NCBI RefSeq assembly: GCF_032190635.1
Contig: NZ_JAVLAS010000001.1
Span: 992,001 to 1,056,000 of the forward strand
Direction: 5' to 3'
Length of the DNA stretch: 64,000 bases
Source of the DNA: Levilactobacillus zymae
Lineage (GTDB): Bacteria; Bacillota; Bacilli; Lactobacillales; Lactobacillaceae
Made by a program: the position numbers and the translations under genes. Within the stretch, counting starts at the first letter, position 1. Each line of letters begins with the position of its first letter. Of this stretch, positions 26,292 to 37,648 are shown piece by piece. Below the pieces are notes generated by a model. That model saw only the letters and a program-made list of their open reading frames with translations, had not been told where the DNA came from and ran no database searches.

Positions 26292-27239
26292 ATGCCAGAA
26301 AGCGTTACAGTCGCCGACCTGGTCAAGGTTAATCGATTAGATGTTTATTCCGGCCAGGACGACCTGGACCGGCAGATTACGACCAGCGATATTTCGCGTC
26401 CCGGGTTGGAATTGACGGGATACTTTAATTATTATCCGGCCAAACGAATTCAATTACTGGGAATTACGGAAACCTCGTTCGCCAAGGGGATGAGTCACCA
26501 ACAATTATTAGACGTGATGCAGAAGATGTGTCAACCGGAAACCCCGGCGTTCGTGATCTCGACGCAACTTGATCCGCCGGAAGAATTGCAGCAGGCTGCA
26601 GCAGAAGCCCATATTCCAATCTTAGGAACCAAGCTCACCACGTCGCGGGTCTTGAGTAACATGACCAACTTCTTGGAAGGCAAACTTGCCGAACGGCAAT
26701 CCGTACACGGGGTGCTGGTCGATATCTACGGGGTTGGGGTCATGATTACCGGTGATTCTGGCGTTGGTAAGAGTGAAACCGCCTTGGAACTGGTCAAACG
26801 GGGCCACCGGCTGATTGCTGACGACCGAGTGGAAGTCTACCAGCAAGACGAACAGACCTTGGTCGGTGCCGCTCCCGCCATCTTGAGTCACCTGCTAGAA
26901 ATTCGAGGAATTGGGATTATCGACGTGATGAACCTCTTCGGTGCCGGGGCCGTGCGGAGTGAAACCGATATTGATTTAATCGTGCACCTGGAACTTTGGC
27001 ACGACGATAACCACTTCGATCGGTTGGGGAACAACACTGAAAGTCAGAAGTTCTTTGACGTTGAAGTGCCCAAGATTACCATTCCGGTTAAGACTGGGCG
27101 AAACTTAGCCATTATCATCGAAGCCGCGGCTATGAACTTCCGGGCTCGGTCGATGGGTTACGACGCGACGAAGGTCTTCGATGAAAATCTGAACCGCTTA
27201 ATCAAACAAAATTCCCAAAAGAATGGAGGAACGCAATGA
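26292..27239 (+). CDS. hprK: HPr kinase/phosphorylase
   Basis: A 315-residue bifunctional enzyme that phosphorylates HPr of the sugar phosphotransferase system at serine 46 and reverses the reaction. It thereby sets carbon catabolite control through CcpA. The N-terminal domain covers 1-130. The catalytic domain has Walker [10 protein letters not shown] (154-162), the conserved [10 protein letters not shown] near 215 and the capping region PVKTGRNLA near 270. It overlaps lgt by four bases, an order conserved in Firmicutes. Confidence 0.97.
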   Translation: MPESVTVADLVKVNRLDVYSGQDDLDRQITTSDISRPGLELTGYFNYYPAKRIQLLGITETSFAKGMSHQQLLDVMQKMCQPETPAFVISTQLDPPEELQQAAAEAHIPILGTKLTTSRVLSNMTNFLEGKLAERQSVHGVLVDIYGVGVMITGDSGVGKSETALELVKRGHRLIADDRVEVYQQDEQTLVGAAPAILSHLLEIRGIGIIDVMNLFGAGAVRSETDIDLIVHLELWHDDNHFDRLGNNTESQKFFDVEVPKITIPVKTGRNLAIIIEAAAMNFRARSMGYDATKVFDENLNRLIKQNSQKNGGTQ

Positions 27240-28093
27240 CGGTGACACCATTTTTAGCGGCGCTGAATCCGATTGCGATGCACCTAGGGCCCCTTCAGGT
27301 CCACTGGTACGGCGTGATTATTGCTTCCGGGGTGATTCTAGCGGTCCTCTTAGCCGTGCGCGAAGGACGGCGGCGGGGCATTAATCCCGACGATATCTAT
27401 GATATGATTCTGTGGGCGTTACCGGCGGCTTTGATTGCCGCCCGCCTGTACTACGTGATCTTTCAGTGGCCGTACTACAGTCAGCATCCCGGGGAGATTA
27501 TCGCCATCTGGGATGGTGGTATTGCCATTTACGGCTCGCTGATTGGGGCCGGGCTGGTGGTGTACTTCTTCTGTCGGTCGCGATTCATTCCCGTATGGTT
27601 GATGCTTGACGTGGCCGCGCCAACCGTGATTTTAGGGCAAGCTATCGGTCGGTGGGGCAATTTCATGAACCAGGAAGCCTTCGGGCGCATTACCAGTTTG
27701 TCGTTTCTGCAGGGACTACACCTGCCACACTTCATTATTGAGCAGATGTTCATTAATGGGGCTTACCGGCAGCCAACCTTCTTGTACGAATCAACCTGGG
27801 ATCTCCTGGGATTCGTGGTCCTGATGAGCTTGCGGCATTACCCACAGCTCTTCAAGCAGGGGGAAGTCTTCCTAGGCTACGTCATGTGGTATTCGTTGGG
27901 CCGGTTCTTTATCGAAGGAATGCGGACCGACAGCTTAATGTTGGGTAACGTGATTCGGGTATCGCAACTCTTATCCGTGATTTTGTTTGTGGGCGCCGCT
28001 GTGATTTGGATTTATCGCCGGCGTCAGACGACGCCACCGACGGACTACCTGGCGGGTAACCCGTTCCGTGAACGAACCAAACTTTCTAATTAA
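27236..28093 (+). CDS. lgt: Prolipoprotein diacylglyceryl transferase
   Basis: A 285-residue membrane enzyme that adds diacylglycerol from phosphatidylglycerol to the lipobox cysteine of prolipoproteins. The Lgt signature [13 protein letters not shown] is near residue 138, with the conserved HWYGVII near 23 and the [12 protein letters not shown] stretch near 220. Seven membrane segments are predicted. It is coupled to hprK by ATGA overlap and followed after 14 bases by gpsA. Confidence 0.96.
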   Translation: MTVTPFLAALNPIAMHLGPLQVHWYGVIIASGVILAVLLAVREGRRRGINPDDIYDMILWALPAALIAARLYYVIFQWPYYSQHPGEIIAIWDGGIAIYGSLIGAGLVVYFFCRSRFIPVWLMLDVAAPTVILGQAIGRWGNFMNQEAFGRITSLSFLQGLHLPHFIIEQMFINGAYRQPTFLYESTWDLLGFVVLMSLRHYPQLFKQGEVFLGYVMWYSLGRFFIEGMRTDSLMLGNVIRVSQLLSVILFVGAAVIWIYRRRQTTPPTDYLAGNPFRERTKLSN

Positions 28094-28107
28094 GGAGAAT
28101 CTAGACT

Positions 28108-29121
28108 ATGTCAGAGAAAATTGCCGTACTGGGTGCCGGTTCTTGGGGCTCCATCTTAGCGAACGTCTTAGATGAAAATGGGCATGATGTGCGTTTATGG
28201 TCCTACAATCCTAAGCAAGTCGAGGAATTAAATACGCAACACACCAACAGCCACTATATTAAGAACTTTACGTTTCCGAAATCCCTAGTCGCTTACGCGG
28301 ATATGGCGAGTGCCATTGACGGCGTGGATGCGATCCTGTTTGTAGTGCCGACCAAGGCCGTGCGGTCCGTGGCCCATGAAGTAGCCGGTATTTTAGCCGC
28401 TAAGCACTTGCAGCCGGAATTGATCCATGCCAGCAAAGGGATTGAGCAGAAGACTTACAAGCGCATTTCACAAATCTTAGAAGAAGAGATTCCGGCCGCT
28501 AACCGGAAATCCGTGACGGTCTTGTCGGGACCCAGTCACGCCGAGGACGTGGCCCGTCACGACATTACCTTGATCACGGCGGCTAGTGCCAATCCCGAAG
28601 CCGCTAAGCACACGCAACAACGGTTCATGACGCCGTACTTCCGGGTCTACACGAATTCTGACGTGATTGGCGTGGAAATTGGTGCGGCATTGAAGAACAT
28701 CATTGCGTTGGGTGCCGGTGCTTTGCACGGGTTAGGTTACGGGGATAACGCTAAAGCAGCGTTGATGACCCGGGGCTTGGCCGAAATTTCACGGTTAGGG
28801 ACGTCCTTTGGGGCGGACCCGATGACCTTTATCGGGTTGTCCGGTGTCGGTGACGTGATTGTTACGGCCACTAGTACCAACTCGCGAAACTGGCGGGCCG
28901 GCGACGAATTAGGCCGTGGTGAAAAGCTCGATGACGTGATCAGCCATATGGGGATGGTGATCGAAGGTCTGGCAACGACTAAGGCCGCCTACGAGTTATC
29001 ACAAAAGCGGGGCGTTTCGATGCCCATCACGGAAGCCATTTACCAGGTTCTCTACCAAGGTAAGGACATTAAAACGGCGATTTCCGAACTGATGCAACGT
29101 GAGGGTCGGTCCGAGTTTTAG
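28108..29121 (+). CDS. gpsA: Glycerol-3-phosphate dehydrogenase [NAD(P)+]
   Basis: A 337-residue cytosolic enzyme reducing dihydroxyacetone phosphate to sn-glycerol 3-phosphate, the backbone for membrane phospholipid and teichoic acid. The N-terminal Rossmann motif GAGSWGS is at residues 8-14, with FVVPTKAVR near 75. The C-terminal domain has the catalytic lysine region [13 protein letters not shown] near 190 and [11 protein letters not shown] near 247. RBS AAGGAG precedes the ATG. Confidence 0.96.
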   Translation: MSEKIAVLGAGSWGSILANVLDENGHDVRLWSYNPKQVEELNTQHTNSHYIKNFTFPKSLVAYADMASAIDGVDAILFVVPTKAVRSVAHEVAGILAAKHLQPELIHASKGIEQKTYKRISQILEEEIPAANRKSVTVLSGPSHAEDVARHDITLITAASANPEAAKHTQQRFMTPYFRVYTNSDVIGVEIGAALKNIIALGAGALHGLGYGDNAKAALMTRGLAEISRLGTSFGADPMTFIGLSGVGDVIVTATSTNSRNWRAGDELGRGEKLDDVISHMGMVIEGLATTKAAYELSQKRGVSMPITEAIYQVLYQGKDIKTAISELMQREGRSEF

Positions 29122-29161
29122 CCATTACTGCGTCATAGATTTGAGGAGGGTTTTAGTTCTT

Positions 29162-30061
29162 ATGAGAAAAGTCAGAAAAGCCATTATCCCGGCGGCGGGT
29201 CTCGGGACCCGTTTCTTACCAGCAACCAAGGCGTTAGCCAAGGAAATGCTGCCGATTGTGGATAAGCCAACCATTCAGTTCATCGTCGAAGAAGCCCGTA
29301 AATCCGGCATCGAAGACATCGTGGTCGTGGATGGGAAGTCGAAGCGTTCCATCGAAGACCACTTCGATTCCAATCCTGAATTGGAAGCTAACCTAGAAGC
29401 TAAGCACAAGGAAAAGATGCTCAAGCAGGTCCAAGAGACCACGGGCATGAACCTGTACTTTATTCGGCAGCCGTATCCCCGGGGATTAGGCGACGCCGTG
29501 TTGACGGCCAAAGCCTTTATTGGGGATGAGCCCTTCGTGGTGATGTTGGGTGATGACATGACGGATAGTAAGGTGCCCCTGACCAAGCAACTGATTGATC
29601 GATATAACCAGACGGGGGCCTCCACGTTGGCTGTGATGCGGGTTCCCCACAAGGACACGGCCAAGTACGGGGTGATTAACCCGTCCGAGGAAACCATGCC
29701 GGGACTGTACAACGTTACGAATTTCGTGGAAAAGCCGCAACCGGATGAAGCCCCGAGTGATTTGGCCATCATTGGCCGGTACCTCTTTACACCGGAAATC
29801 TTTGAGGCTCTGGAAAACACACCGATCGGGTTAGGTAATGAGCTGCAATTGACCGACGCCATCGATAACTTGAACAAAACTCAACGCGTCTTTGCCCACG
29901 AATATAAAGGTAAGCGTTATGACGTCGGCAATAAGTTCGGTTGGTTGCAAACCAACATCGAATACGGGTTGCAACATCCCGAAACTAAGGCGCAATTACG
30001 GCAATACATCAAGGATCTAGGCAAGCGCTTGGATGCCGAAGATCAACCGAAGTCAAAATAG
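29162..30061 (+). CDS. galU: UTP-glucose-1-phosphate uridylyltransferase
   Basis: A 299-residue nucleotidyltransferase making UDP-glucose for polysaccharide, glycolipid and teichoic acid decoration and for galactose use. The N-terminal [14 protein letters not shown] holds the nucleotide-binding loop, [10 protein letters not shown] follows, and MLGDD near residue 130 carries the metal-binding aspartates. The ATG at 29162 is preceded by GAGGAGG at 12 bases. An upstream in-frame reading begins inside gpsA and is discarded. It is probably co-transcribed with gpsA. Confidence 0.95.
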   Translation: MRKVRKAIIPAAGLGTRFLPATKALAKEMLPIVDKPTIQFIVEEARKSGIEDIVVVDGKSKRSIEDHFDSNPELEANLEAKHKEKMLKQVQETTGMNLYFIRQPYPRGLGDAVLTAKAFIGDEPFVVMLGDDMTDSKVPLTKQLIDRYNQTGASTLAVMRVPHKDTAKYGVINPSEETMPGLYNVTNFVEKPQPDEAPSDLAIIGRYLFTPEIFEALENTPIGLGNELQLTDAIDNLNKTQRVFAHEYKGKRYDVGNKFGWLQTNIEYGLQHPETKAQLRQYIKDLGKRLDAEDQPKSK

Positions 30062-30090
30062 GTGACAAACTTACTTTTTCCTAGTAAAGT
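30062..30090 (+). promoter_or_regulatory. Promoter of trxB
   Basis: GTGACA (30062-30067), a 17-base spacer and TAAAGT (30085-30090), directly after the galU stop. Confidence 0.65.
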
Positions 30091-30128
30091 AATGGTCAAG
30101 CAAATCAGGATGAAGGGGAGTTGTTAAC

Positions 30129-31070
30129 TTGAAGAATTACGATGTAATTGTCATCGGTGCCGGACCCGGTGGGATGACCGGCGCGCTATACGCTTCGCGG
30201 GCCAACCTGTCCGTGTTGATGCTCGACCGGGGAATCTACGGTGGGCAGATGAATAACACCGCTGCGATTGAAAACTATCCCGGTTTTAAGTCCGTCTTAG
30301 GACCCGACTTAGCCAAGGACATGTACGACGGCGCAACTCAGTTTGGCGCAGAATTCGCCTATGGGAGCGTTGAAAGTATTGAAGATCACGGTGATCACAA
30401 GGTCGTCAAGACCGATGATGGTGATTATGCCGCTAAGGCCGTGTTGATTGCGACCGGGTCCGAGTACAAGAAACTCGGGGTTCCCGGTGAAGACGAATAC
30501 GGTGGCCGTGGGGTTTCGTACTGCGCGGTCTGCGACGGGGCGTTCTTCAAGAACCGTGAAGTCGTGGTTGTCGGTGGTGGCGACTCAGCCGTTGAAGAAG
30601 GCCTTTACTTGGCCGGAATCGCGTCTAAGGTGACCATCGTTGTGCGGCGCGACCAATTACGGGCCCAGAAGATTTTGCAGGACCGGGCGTTTGCGAACGA
30701 GAAGATTGAATTCGTTTGGAACACTAACGTCACGGAAATCCAAGGCGATAAGATGAAGGTTACCGGGGTGGCGACGCACAATAACCAGACCGGTGAAGCT
30801 GGACACATCGCTGCGAACGGGGTCTTCATTTACGTGGGGACTTTACCGATGACCGATGCCTTCAAGGGCTTAGGGATTACCAACGACGCCGGTTGGATTT
30901 TGACCGACGATCACATGGCTACGGCCGTTCCGGGCGTGTTTGCCATTGGGGATGTGCGGCAAAAGGATTTGCGGCAGATTACCACGGCAGTCGGAGAAGG
31001 TGGCACGGCGGGACAAGCCGCGTTCGCTTACCTGGAAACGCTCAAGTCCCAGGCAGCAGCACAAGATTAA
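30129..31070 (+). CDS. trxB: Thioredoxin reductase
   Basis: A 313-residue FAD- and NADPH-dependent flavoprotein that keeps thioredoxin reduced. The N-terminal FAD site GAGPGGMT is at 10-17. The redox-active CAVC (C132, C135) is followed by DGAFF, the NADPH site GGGDSAVEE lies near 149, and FAIGDVR closes the FAD domain near 277. The start is a TTG behind GAAGGGGAG. The gene has its own promoter and a terminator. Confidence 0.96.
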   Translation: MKNYDVIVIGAGPGGMTGALYASRANLSVLMLDRGIYGGQMNNTAAIENYPGFKSVLGPDLAKDMYDGATQFGAEFAYGSVESIEDHGDHKVVKTDDGDYAAKAVLIATGSEYKKLGVPGEDEYGGRGVSYCAVCDGAFFKNREVVVVGGGDSAVEEGLYLAGIASKVTIVVRRDQLRAQKILQDRAFANEKIEFVWNTNVTEIQGDKMKVTGVATHNNQTGEAGHIAANGVFIYVGTLPMTDAFKGLGITNDAGWILTDDHMATAVPGVFAIGDVRQKDLRQITTAVGEGGTAGQAAFAYLETLKSQAAAQD

Positions 31071-31086
31071 ACGAGTTAAACGATGC

Positions 31087-31120
31087 AACGGAGGCGGCCG
31101 ACTGGACGTCTCCGTTTTTT
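31087..31120 (+). terminator. Terminator after trxB
   Basis: AACGGAG (31087-31093) pairs with CTCCGTT, followed by six T. Confidence 0.85.
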
Positions 31121-31288
31121 GGTAGGCCAAGCACTTAATGGTGACGGTGAGCCAGGAGAAATTGGCCGGGAAAAGCCAACCTATTTCAAAATTTAACTCA
31201 CTGAACTTTTGCAATCCAGGCGGACATCGCCTAGGATAGAATTATGACGTTGGGTGGGGATTTTCCCACCCCAGAGGAGTTGAGTGCA

Positions 31289-31930
31289 ATGGGCATGAAT
31301 CAATTTTTACAGAGTCTTAGTGATCTCGAGACTATCAACCGGGCACCGGGCTATTTCAAGTTCGAGCAACATTCCGTGGCGGCACATTCGTTTAAGGTGG
31401 CTGAGGTGGCCCAGTTCTTGGGCGACGTTGAGGAACAAGCCGGCCACACGGTTAATTGGCGTTCGTTATACGAAAAGGCGTTGAACCATGACTACACCGA
31501 GCGGTTTATTGGCGACATCAAAACACCGGTCAAATATGCCACGCCCGAACTGCGCAAGATGCTGGCCGACGTGGAAGAATCGCTGACGGCTAACTTTATT
31601 CATAACGAAATTCCTCAGCAATTTCAGGCCGCCTACGCTCGGCGTTTGGGTGAAGGCAAGGATGACACCCTAGAGGGGCAAATTCTCTCCGTGGCCGACA
31701 AGGTTGATCTGCTATATGAATCCTTCGGTGAAATTCAAAAGGGCAATCCGGAACCGGTCTATACGGATATTTACCGCGAAAGTCTGGCGACGATTCTTAA
31801 GTTTAAGCAGATGGCCTGCGTTCAGTACTTCTTAAAGGAAGTCTTACCCGAACTTCTGGCGACGGATTTCAGTGATCGCCAAAAATTAGAAGCATTGACC
31901 AACGAATTATTAGACCAAACGGAGGATTAA
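31289..31930 (+). CDS. YfbR-like HD-domain phosphohydrolase
   Basis: A 213-residue HD-superfamily protein. The metal ligands are visible as H33 in VAAHSFKVAEV and the HD pair in ALNHDYTERFIGD near residue 64; a third aspartate is in SVADKVDLLYE near 140. YfbR-type enzymes hydrolyse deoxynucleoside 5'-monophosphates, but the substrate here is only inferred. I start at the ATG 31289, eight bases behind AGAGGAG. The frame is open 15 codons further upstream, but that ATG lies at the likely transcription start. Four bases separate it from the following GNAT gene. Confidence 0.8.
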   Translation: MGMNQFLQSLSDLETINRAPGYFKFEQHSVAAHSFKVAEVAQFLGDVEEQAGHTVNWRSLYEKALNHDYTERFIGDIKTPVKYATPELRKMLADVEESLTANFIHNEIPQQFQAAYARRLGEGKDDTLEGQILSVADKVDLLYESFGEIQKGNPEPVYTDIYRESLATILKFKQMACVQYFLKEVLPELLATDFSDRQKLEALTNELLDQTED

Positions 31931-31933
31931 GAC

Positions 31934-32470
31934 ATGGAATTAGCAACGGTTTGGAACCAGCGGTTGACTGACGCTACGGTGCGCGCCTTGACCCATGCCG
32001 ATGATGAGCTGATTTACCAGTTTCAGGCACAACACCCGGATTACTTTGAACACTTTCAGGATCACCCAGTGACCCGTCAGGAAGCAATTCAGGATATCGA
32101 TGACGTGCCACTCAATGCGACGGCCGATCAGAAAACCTACCTCGGTGTTTTTGAAAATGATCAATTAGTCTTGATTGTTGACTTGATCATCGATTATCCC
32201 CTTCCCAGCTTGGTCTGGCTAGGTTTGTGGCTACCGGCCAAGTCCTTGAGTGGGCAACGTCAGGGCGAACTGTACCAGAGTTTGGTGCAAACCTTGCGGG
32301 CCGCCGACGCCGTGCAGCTCCAATTAAGTGTTTTTATGGGGGACCGGCAAGCGCCAGCCTTCTGGGATGCTCAGGGGTTGACGAAGGTGCAGACCACCAC
32401 GGTGGTGCGGGGTGAACGCACGGCCAATGTGACCATTTATCAGCATAAGTTTGACCAAACAGCAAACTAG
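31934..32470 (+). CDS. GNAT-like acetyltransferase, weakly supported
   Basis: A 178-residue protein with the layout of a GNAT N-acyltransferase: an N-terminal helical part, a central beta region (KTYLGVFENDQLVLIVDLIIDYP, about 75-97) and a C-terminal part with FWDAQGLTKVQTTTVVRGE. The acetyl-CoA loop Q/RxxGxG/A is not clearly preserved. The assignment is therefore tentative. It follows the HD gene by three bases and is probably co-transcribed with it. Confidence 0.55.
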   Translation: MELATVWNQRLTDATVRALTHADDELIYQFQAQHPDYFEHFQDHPVTRQEAIQDIDDVPLNATADQKTYLGVFENDQLVLIVDLIIDYPLPSLVWLGLWLPAKSLSGQRQGELYQSLVQTLRAADAVQLQLSVFMGDRQAPAFWDAQGLTKVQTTTVVRGERTANVTIYQHKFDQTAN

Positions 32471-32484
32471 CGAAAGTATGTTCG
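32471..32484 (+). promoter_or_regulatory. LexA (SOS) box upstream of uvrB
   Basis: CGAAAGTATGTTCG matches the Gram-positive LexA/DinR consensus CGAACnnnnGTTCG at all but one position. It lies just upstream of the -10 box TGGTAAACT, where a repressor would block polymerase. Confidence 0.8.
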
Positions 32485-32487
32485 GTG

Positions 32488-32496
32488 TGGTAAACT
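32488..32496 (+). promoter_or_regulatory. Extended -10 promoter of uvrBA
   Basis: TGGTAAACT is a TGn-extended -10 box seven bases before a hairpin. Confidence 0.55.
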
Positions 32497-32506
32497 ATTT
32501 GAACGT

Positions 32507-32535
32507 GATGGGAAGCGAAGGTTTCCCATTTTTTT
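32507..32535 (+). terminator. Hairpin-T run between the GNAT gene and uvrB
   Basis: ATGGGAA (32508-32514) pairs with TTTCCCAT (32522-32529), followed by T7. It can end the HD-GNAT transcript. Because it lies just after the predicted uvrB start site, it would also be in the uvrB leader. Confidence 0.7.
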
Positions 32536-32576
32536 CGCTGAAAACTATTTTTTGACGGGTAAGGAGGGACCATGCC

Positions 32577-34583
32577 ATGATCGATCGACAGACTGATCGG
32601 AAGTTTGATCTGGTTTCGGATTATCAACCAACGGGGGACCAACCCCAAGCCATCAAGGCGTTAACCCAGGGGTTAGAGGACCACGAGAAGGCCCAGATTC
32701 TACTAGGGGCCACCGGGACGGGGAAGACCTTCACCATCTCGAACGTGATTAAGAACGTCAATAAACCGACGTTGGTGTTGTCACACAACAAAACGTTGGC
32801 GGGCCAGTTGTACGGGGAATTCAAGCAGTTCTTTCCCCACAACGCGGTCGAATATTTTGTGAGTTACTATGATTATTACCAACCCGAAGCCTACGTGCCA
32901 TCTAGTGACACCTACATCGAAAAGGACTCCTCGATTAACGACGAGATCGATAAGTTACGGCATTCGGCCACGAGTTCGTTGCTGGAACGTAACGACGTGA
33001 TTGTGGTGGCCTCCGTGTCCTCCATCTTTGGATTAGGGGACCCCACGGAATACAAGAACCACGTGGTTTCGTTACGGGTCGGCCAAGAGATCGAACGAGA
33101 CGCGTTACTCCGGAAATTAGTCAACATTCAATTTGAACGCAACGATTACGACTTTCAACGGGGCCGTTTCCGGGTCCACGGTGACGTGGTCGAAATCTTC
33201 CCGGCTTCTCGGGATGAACGGGCCTTACGGGTCGAATTCTTCGGCGACGAGATTGACCGGATCCGGGAGGTCGACGCGCTGACCGGTGAAATTGTGGGCG
33301 ACAGAAAACACGTCGCCATCTTCCCGGCGACCCACTTCATGACCAACGACGACATCATGGCGACGGCCACGGCCGGTATTGAGGGCGAGTTGAAAGACCG
33401 CTTAGCCGAGCTAGAGGGTCAAGGCAAGTTGCTGGAAGCCCAACGTTTGAAGCAACGGACCACCTATGACGTCGAAATGATGCGGGAAATGGGCTACACC
33501 AGCGGAATCGAAAACTATTCGCGCTGGATGGATGGCCGTAAAGCCGGCGAACCGCCGTACACGTTACTGGACTTCTTCCCCAAGGATTTCCTATTAGTGG
33601 TCGACGAATCACACGTCACCATGCCACAGGTTCGGGGGATGTATAACGGGGACCAAGCCCGCAAGCAACAGTTGGTGGACTACGGGTTCCGGTTGCCCAG
33701 TGCGCTGGATAACCGACCGTTAAAACTCAGTGAAATTGAACAACACGTTAACCAAGTGATTTACATGTCGGCCACGCCCGGTCCTTATGAAGAGGCCCAG
33801 ACCAACCACGTGGTTCAACAGATCATTCGGCCGACCGGCTTGCTCGACCCGACCATTGAAGTTCGACCCATCATGGGGCAAATGGATGATTTGGTGGGTG
33901 AAATCAACCAACGCATCGACGCTAACGAACGGACGTTCATTACCACGTTAACCAAGAAGATGGCCGAAGACTTGACCGATTACCTCAAGGATTTGGGGAT
34001 CAAGGTGGCCTACCTGCACTCCGACATCAAGACGTTGGAGCGGACCCAGATCATGCGGGACCTGCGTTTAGGTAAGTACGACGTGTTGGTCGGGATTAAC
34101 CTGTTGCGGGAAGGAATTGATATCCCCGAAGTCTCGTTGGTGGCGATCTTGGATGCCGACAAGGAAGGCTTCCTGCGTAACGAACGGTCGTTGATTCAAA
34201 CCATCGGTCGGGCGGCCCGGAACTCGCACGGGGCGGTCATCATGTACGCCGACAGCGTGACCGAATCTATGCAGTCCGCCATCGACGAAACGGCGCGGCG
34301 GCGGAAGATTCAGATGGCCTATAACGAAAAGCACGGCATTACGCCCAAGACGATTATTAAGCCAATTCGTGACCTGATTGCGGTCACCAAGAAGAGCGAC
34401 GATAGCGGGGAAAGCGACGACTTCGTGGCCAATGATTTTGAAGACATGGACAAGGACGACCAGGAAAAGCTGATTGCCCGCCTGGAAGACGAGATGCGTG
34501 CGGCGGCCAAGAAATTGGACTTCGAGCAAGCGGCGTCGTTACGGGATACCATCATGGACATGAAGACGGAGATTGGCGACTAG
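32577..34583 (+). CDS. uvrB: Excinuclease ABC subunit B
   Basis: A 668-residue helicase-like damage-verification subunit of nucleotide excision repair. Walker A GATGTGKT is near residue 42. The beta-hairpin that probes DNA lies in [12 protein letters not shown] near 95, Walker B DESH near 338, and the helicase motif QTIGRAARN near 540. A C-terminal UVR domain (about 625-660) binds UvrC. RBS AAGGAGGG is eight bases from the ATG. Together with uvrA it is under a LexA box. Confidence 0.97.
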   Translation: MIDRQTDRKFDLVSDYQPTGDQPQAIKALTQGLEDHEKAQILLGATGTGKTFTISNVIKNVNKPTLVLSHNKTLAGQLYGEFKQFFPHNAVEYFVSYYDYYQPEAYVPSSDTYIEKDSSINDEIDKLRHSATSSLLERNDVIVVASVSSIFGLGDPTEYKNHVVSLRVGQEIERDALLRKLVNIQFERNDYDFQRGRFRVHGDVVEIFPASRDERALRVEFFGDEIDRIREVDALTGEIVGDRKHVAIFPATHFMTNDDIMATATAGIEGELKDRLAELEGQGKLLEAQRLKQRTTYDVEMMREMGYTSGIENYSRWMDGRKAGEPPYTLLDFFPKDFLLVVDESHVTMPQVRGMYNGDQARKQQLVDYGFRLPSALDNRPLKLSEIEQHVNQVIYMSATPGPYEEAQTNHVVQQIIRPTGLLDPTIEVRPIMGQMDDLVGEINQRIDANERTFITTLTKKMAEDLTDYLKDLGIKVAYLHSDIKTLERTQIMRDLRLGKYDVLVGINLLREGIDIPEVSLVAILDADKEGFLRNERSLIQTIGRAARNSHGAVIMYADSVTESMQSAIDETARRRKIQMAYNEKHGITPKTIIKPIRDLIAVTKKSDDSGESDDFVANDFEDMDKDDQEKLIARLEDEMRAAAKKLDFEQAASLRDTIMDMKTEIGD

Positions 34584-34603
34584 TGATAAGGAGTTAGGCG
34601 AAC

Positions 34604-37468
34604 TTGAACAACGATAAAATTGTGATTCACGGCGCGCGCGCCCATAACTTAAAAAATATTGACGTGACGATTCCTAAGAACAAGCTGGTGGTCATTAGTG
34701 GCCTCTCCGGTTCCGGGAAGAGTTCGTTGGCCTTCGATACGCTGTACGCGGAAGGTCAACGCCGGTACGTCGAAAGTCTCTCGTCCTACGCCCGGCAATT
34801 TCTGGGCCAGATGGATAAGCCCGACGTCGACTCGATTGACGGGTTAAGCCCGGCAATTTCCATCGACCAAAAGACCACCTCGAAGAACCCACGGTCGACC
34901 GTGGGAACCGTGACCGAAATTAACGACTACCTCCGGCTTCTGTGGGCCCGGGTGGGGACGCCGATTTGTCCTAACGACGGCACCAAGATCACCAGCCAGA
35001 GTGTGGAACAGATGGTTGATCAGGTCCTAGCACTGCCCGAACGGACCAAGTTACAGGTCCTATCGCCCATCGTGCGCGACAAAAAGGGCCAACATAAACA
35101 AATTTTTGAAAAAATTCGGCGCGAAGGCTTCGTACGCGTCCGGGTTGATGGGGAGACCCAAGACCTCGACGATGTGCCGGAATTAAACAAGAACCAGCGG
35201 CACAACATTGCCATCGTGATCGACCGGATCGTGGTCAAGAAGGGAATTCGTTCCCGGCTGTTCGATTCGTTTGAAGCCGCCTTACGGCTGAGTGGGGGCT
35301 ACGCCATTGCTGATTTGATCGACGGCGACCCCATGGTGTTCTCGGAACACTACGCTTGCCCGGTCTGTGGGTTTACGGTCGGTGAACTCGAACCACGGCT
35401 GTTTTCCTTTAACGCGCCGTTCGGGGCCTGTCCCGACTGTGACGGGCTAGGGGTCAAGCTAGAAGTCGATCTCGACCTGGTGGTACCCGACAAGACTAAG
35501 ACGTTAAAAGAAGGGGCTCTAGAACCCTGGAACCCAATCAGTTCGCAGTACTATCCGGCCTTGCTGGAACAAGCCTGTGCGGCCTTTGGCGTGGACATGG
35601 ATACGCCGTTTAAGGACCTATCGAAGACGGACCAGGCCTTGGTGCTGTACGGCTCACAAGGTAAGGAGTTCCATTTCCACTACGAAAACGACTTCGGGGG
35701 CGTGCGGGACGTTGACGTGGCCTTTGAAGGAGTCGTGCCGAACATCAATCGGCGCTACCACGAAACCAACAGTGACTTTACCCGCGACGTGATGCGCAAG
35801 TACATGACTGAACTGACCTGTCACACCTGTCACGGTTACCGGCTGAACGAGAAGGCCCTGAGTGTCAAAATTAACGGTCAGCACATCGGGCAGGTCTCCG
35901 ATTTACCCGTTGACAAGGAACTGCACTTCTTCATGGACCTGAGCTTTGGCGAACAGGATGCCGTCATCGCCCAACCGATCTTAAAGGAAATCCGGGACCG
36001 GCTGACCTTCCTGCGTAACGTGGGCTTGGATTACCTGACGTTGAGTCGTTCGGCGCGGACCCTATCCGGTGGGGAAGCCCAGCGGATTCGGTTGGCCACG
36101 CAGATTGGCTCGAACCTGTCCGGGGTGCTGTACATCTTGGATGAACCGTCAATTGGGTTACACCAGCGGGACAACGACCGGTTGATTGCCTCACTCAAAC
36201 AGATGCGTGATCTGGGGAACACTTTGATCGTGGTCGAACACGACGAGGACACCATGCGGGCCGCCGACTACATCGTCGACATTGGCCCGGGGGCCGGAGA
36301 AAACGGCGGGCGCGTAATGGCCGCCGGGACACCGAAACAGGTGATGCGGTCACGGAAGTCGTTGACCGGCCAATACCTCTCCGGCAAGAAGTACATTCCC
36401 GTGCCGCTCGAACGGCGGACCGGTAACGGCAAGTCGATTCGGTTGACCGGCGCCGCGGAAAACAACCTGAAGGACATCACCGTCGACTTTCCGTTAGGCG
36501 AGTTCGTGGTGGTGACCGGGGTTTCCGGTTCCGGGAAGTCCACGTTGGTCAACACGATTTTGAAACGGGCCTTGGCGCAGAAGTTGAACCATAACTCCGA
36601 AAAACCCGGGAAATACAAGAGTATCGCGGGCGTGAAGAACATCGAACGACTGGTGGACATCGATCAAAGCCCGATTGGGCGGACGCCGCGGAGTAACCCG
36701 GCCACCTATACCGGGGTCTTCGACGACATTCGGACGTTGTTTGCTCAGACCAACGACGCGAAGTTACGGGGCTACCAGAAGGGCCGCTTTAGTTTCAACA
36801 CTAAGGGGGGCCGCTGTGAGGCCTGCCACGGGGACGGAATTTTGAAGATCGAAATGAACTTCTTGCCCGACGTCTACGTGCCGTGTGAAGTCTGCCACGG
36901 GACGCGGTACAACTCAGAAACCCTGGAAGTCGAATATAAAGGGAAGAATATCGCCGATGTCTTGGACATGACGGTCAGTGAAGCCCTGAAGTTCTTCGAC
37001 GCTATTCCCAAGATTACCCGTAAACTGCAAACCATTCAGGACGTTGGTTTAGGGTACGTCAAGTTGGGCCAACCCGCCACGACTCTATCTGGTGGGGAAG
37101 CGCAACGGATGAAGTTGGCTTCCGAACTGCACAAGCAGCAGAACGGGAAGAACTTTTACATCTTGGACGAACCCACGACCGGCTTGCACACCGACGACAT
37201 CAAACGGTTGTTGGAGGTCCTGCACCGCTTGGTCGATAAAGGCAACACGGTGCTGGTCATTGAGCACAACCTGGACGTCATTAAGACGGCGGATCATCTG
37301 ATCGACTTGGGTCCCGAGGGTGGGGATGCCGGTGGAAACGTGGTCGCCACGGGAACGCCGGAGGAACTGGCCGAGGTTACCAACAGCTACACGGGTCAGT
37401 ACCTCAAGCCCGTCTTAGAACGTGACCGCAAACGGACCGAAGAAGACCAGCCAACGGCGAAGCAGTAA
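34604..37468 (+). CDS. uvrA: Excinuclease ABC subunit A
   Basis: A 954-residue ABC-type ATPase that finds DNA lesions as a dimer. Both nucleotide sites are complete: [12 protein letters not shown] near residue 31 with signature [11 protein letters not shown] near 487, and [12 protein letters not shown] near 640 with [11 protein letters not shown] near 827. Zinc modules are CPVCG...CPDCDG near 252 and CEACHGDG...CEVCHG near 740. The start is TTG 34604 behind AAGGAG, 20 bases after uvrB. Confidence 0.97.
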   Translation: MNNDKIVIHGARAHNLKNIDVTIPKNKLVVISGLSGSGKSSLAFDTLYAEGQRRYVESLSSYARQFLGQMDKPDVDSIDGLSPAISIDQKTTSKNPRSTVGTVTEINDYLRLLWARVGTPICPNDGTKITSQSVEQMVDQVLALPERTKLQVLSPIVRDKKGQHKQIFEKIRREGFVRVRVDGETQDLDDVPELNKNQRHNIAIVIDRIVVKKGIRSRLFDSFEAALRLSGGYAIADLIDGDPMVFSEHYACPVCGFTVGELEPRLFSFNAPFGACPDCDGLGVKLEVDLDLVVPDKTKTLKEGALEPWNPISSQYYPALLEQACAAFGVDMDTPFKDLSKTDQALVLYGSQGKEFHFHYENDFGGVRDVDVAFEGVVPNINRRYHETNSDFTRDVMRKYMTELTCHTCHGYRLNEKALSVKINGQHIGQVSDLPVDKELHFFMDLSFGEQDAVIAQPILKEIRDRLTFLRNVGLDYLTLSRSARTLSGGEAQRIRLATQIGSNLSGVLYILDEPSIGLHQRDNDRLIASLKQMRDLGNTLIVVEHDEDTMRAADYIVDIGPGAGENGGRVMAAGTPKQVMRSRKSLTGQYLSGKKYIPVPLERRTGNGKSIRLTGAAENNLKDITVDFPLGEFVVVTGVSGSGKSTLVNTILKRALAQKLNHNSEKPGKYKSIAGVKNIERLVDIDQSPIGRTPRSNPATYTGVFDDIRTLFAQTNDAKLRGYQKGRFSFNTKGGRCEACHGDGILKIEMNFLPDVYVPCEVCHGTRYNSETLEVEYKGKNIADVLDMTVSEALKFFDAIPKITRKLQTIQDVGLGYVKLGQPATTLSGGEAQRMKLASELHKQQNGKNFYILDEPTTGLHTDDIKRLLEVLHRLVDKGNTVLVIEHNLDVIKTADHLIDLGPEGGDAGGNVVATGTPEELAEVTNSYTGQYLKPVLERDRKRTEEDQPTAKQ

Positions 37469-37512
37469 GGGAAACTTGGCAGCAGGTTAGTCCCATGTTA
37501 TGAAATTGTTAG

Positions 37513-37554
37513 AAAGGCGCTCATTCCTAGTGTGAATAGGGGTGAGCGCCTTTA
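37513..37554 (+). terminator. Terminator after uvrA
   Basis: AAAGGCGCTCA (37513-37523) pairs with TGAGCGCCTTT (37543-37553), with a second inner stem. Confidence 0.85.
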
Positions 37555-37569
37555 GCGTTGCTCCTTAAC

Positions 37570-37598
37570 TTGTGGGAAATTTAGAAAACCAGTACAAT
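37570..37598 (+). promoter_or_regulatory. Promoter of the DUF308 gene
   Basis: TTGTGG (37570-37575), a 17-base spacer and TACAAT (37593-37598). Confidence 0.7.
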
Positions 37599-37648
37599 GA
37601 ATAAAACCAGTCACACACGACTGAACTTGTGAGAGGGAGTGTCACAGC

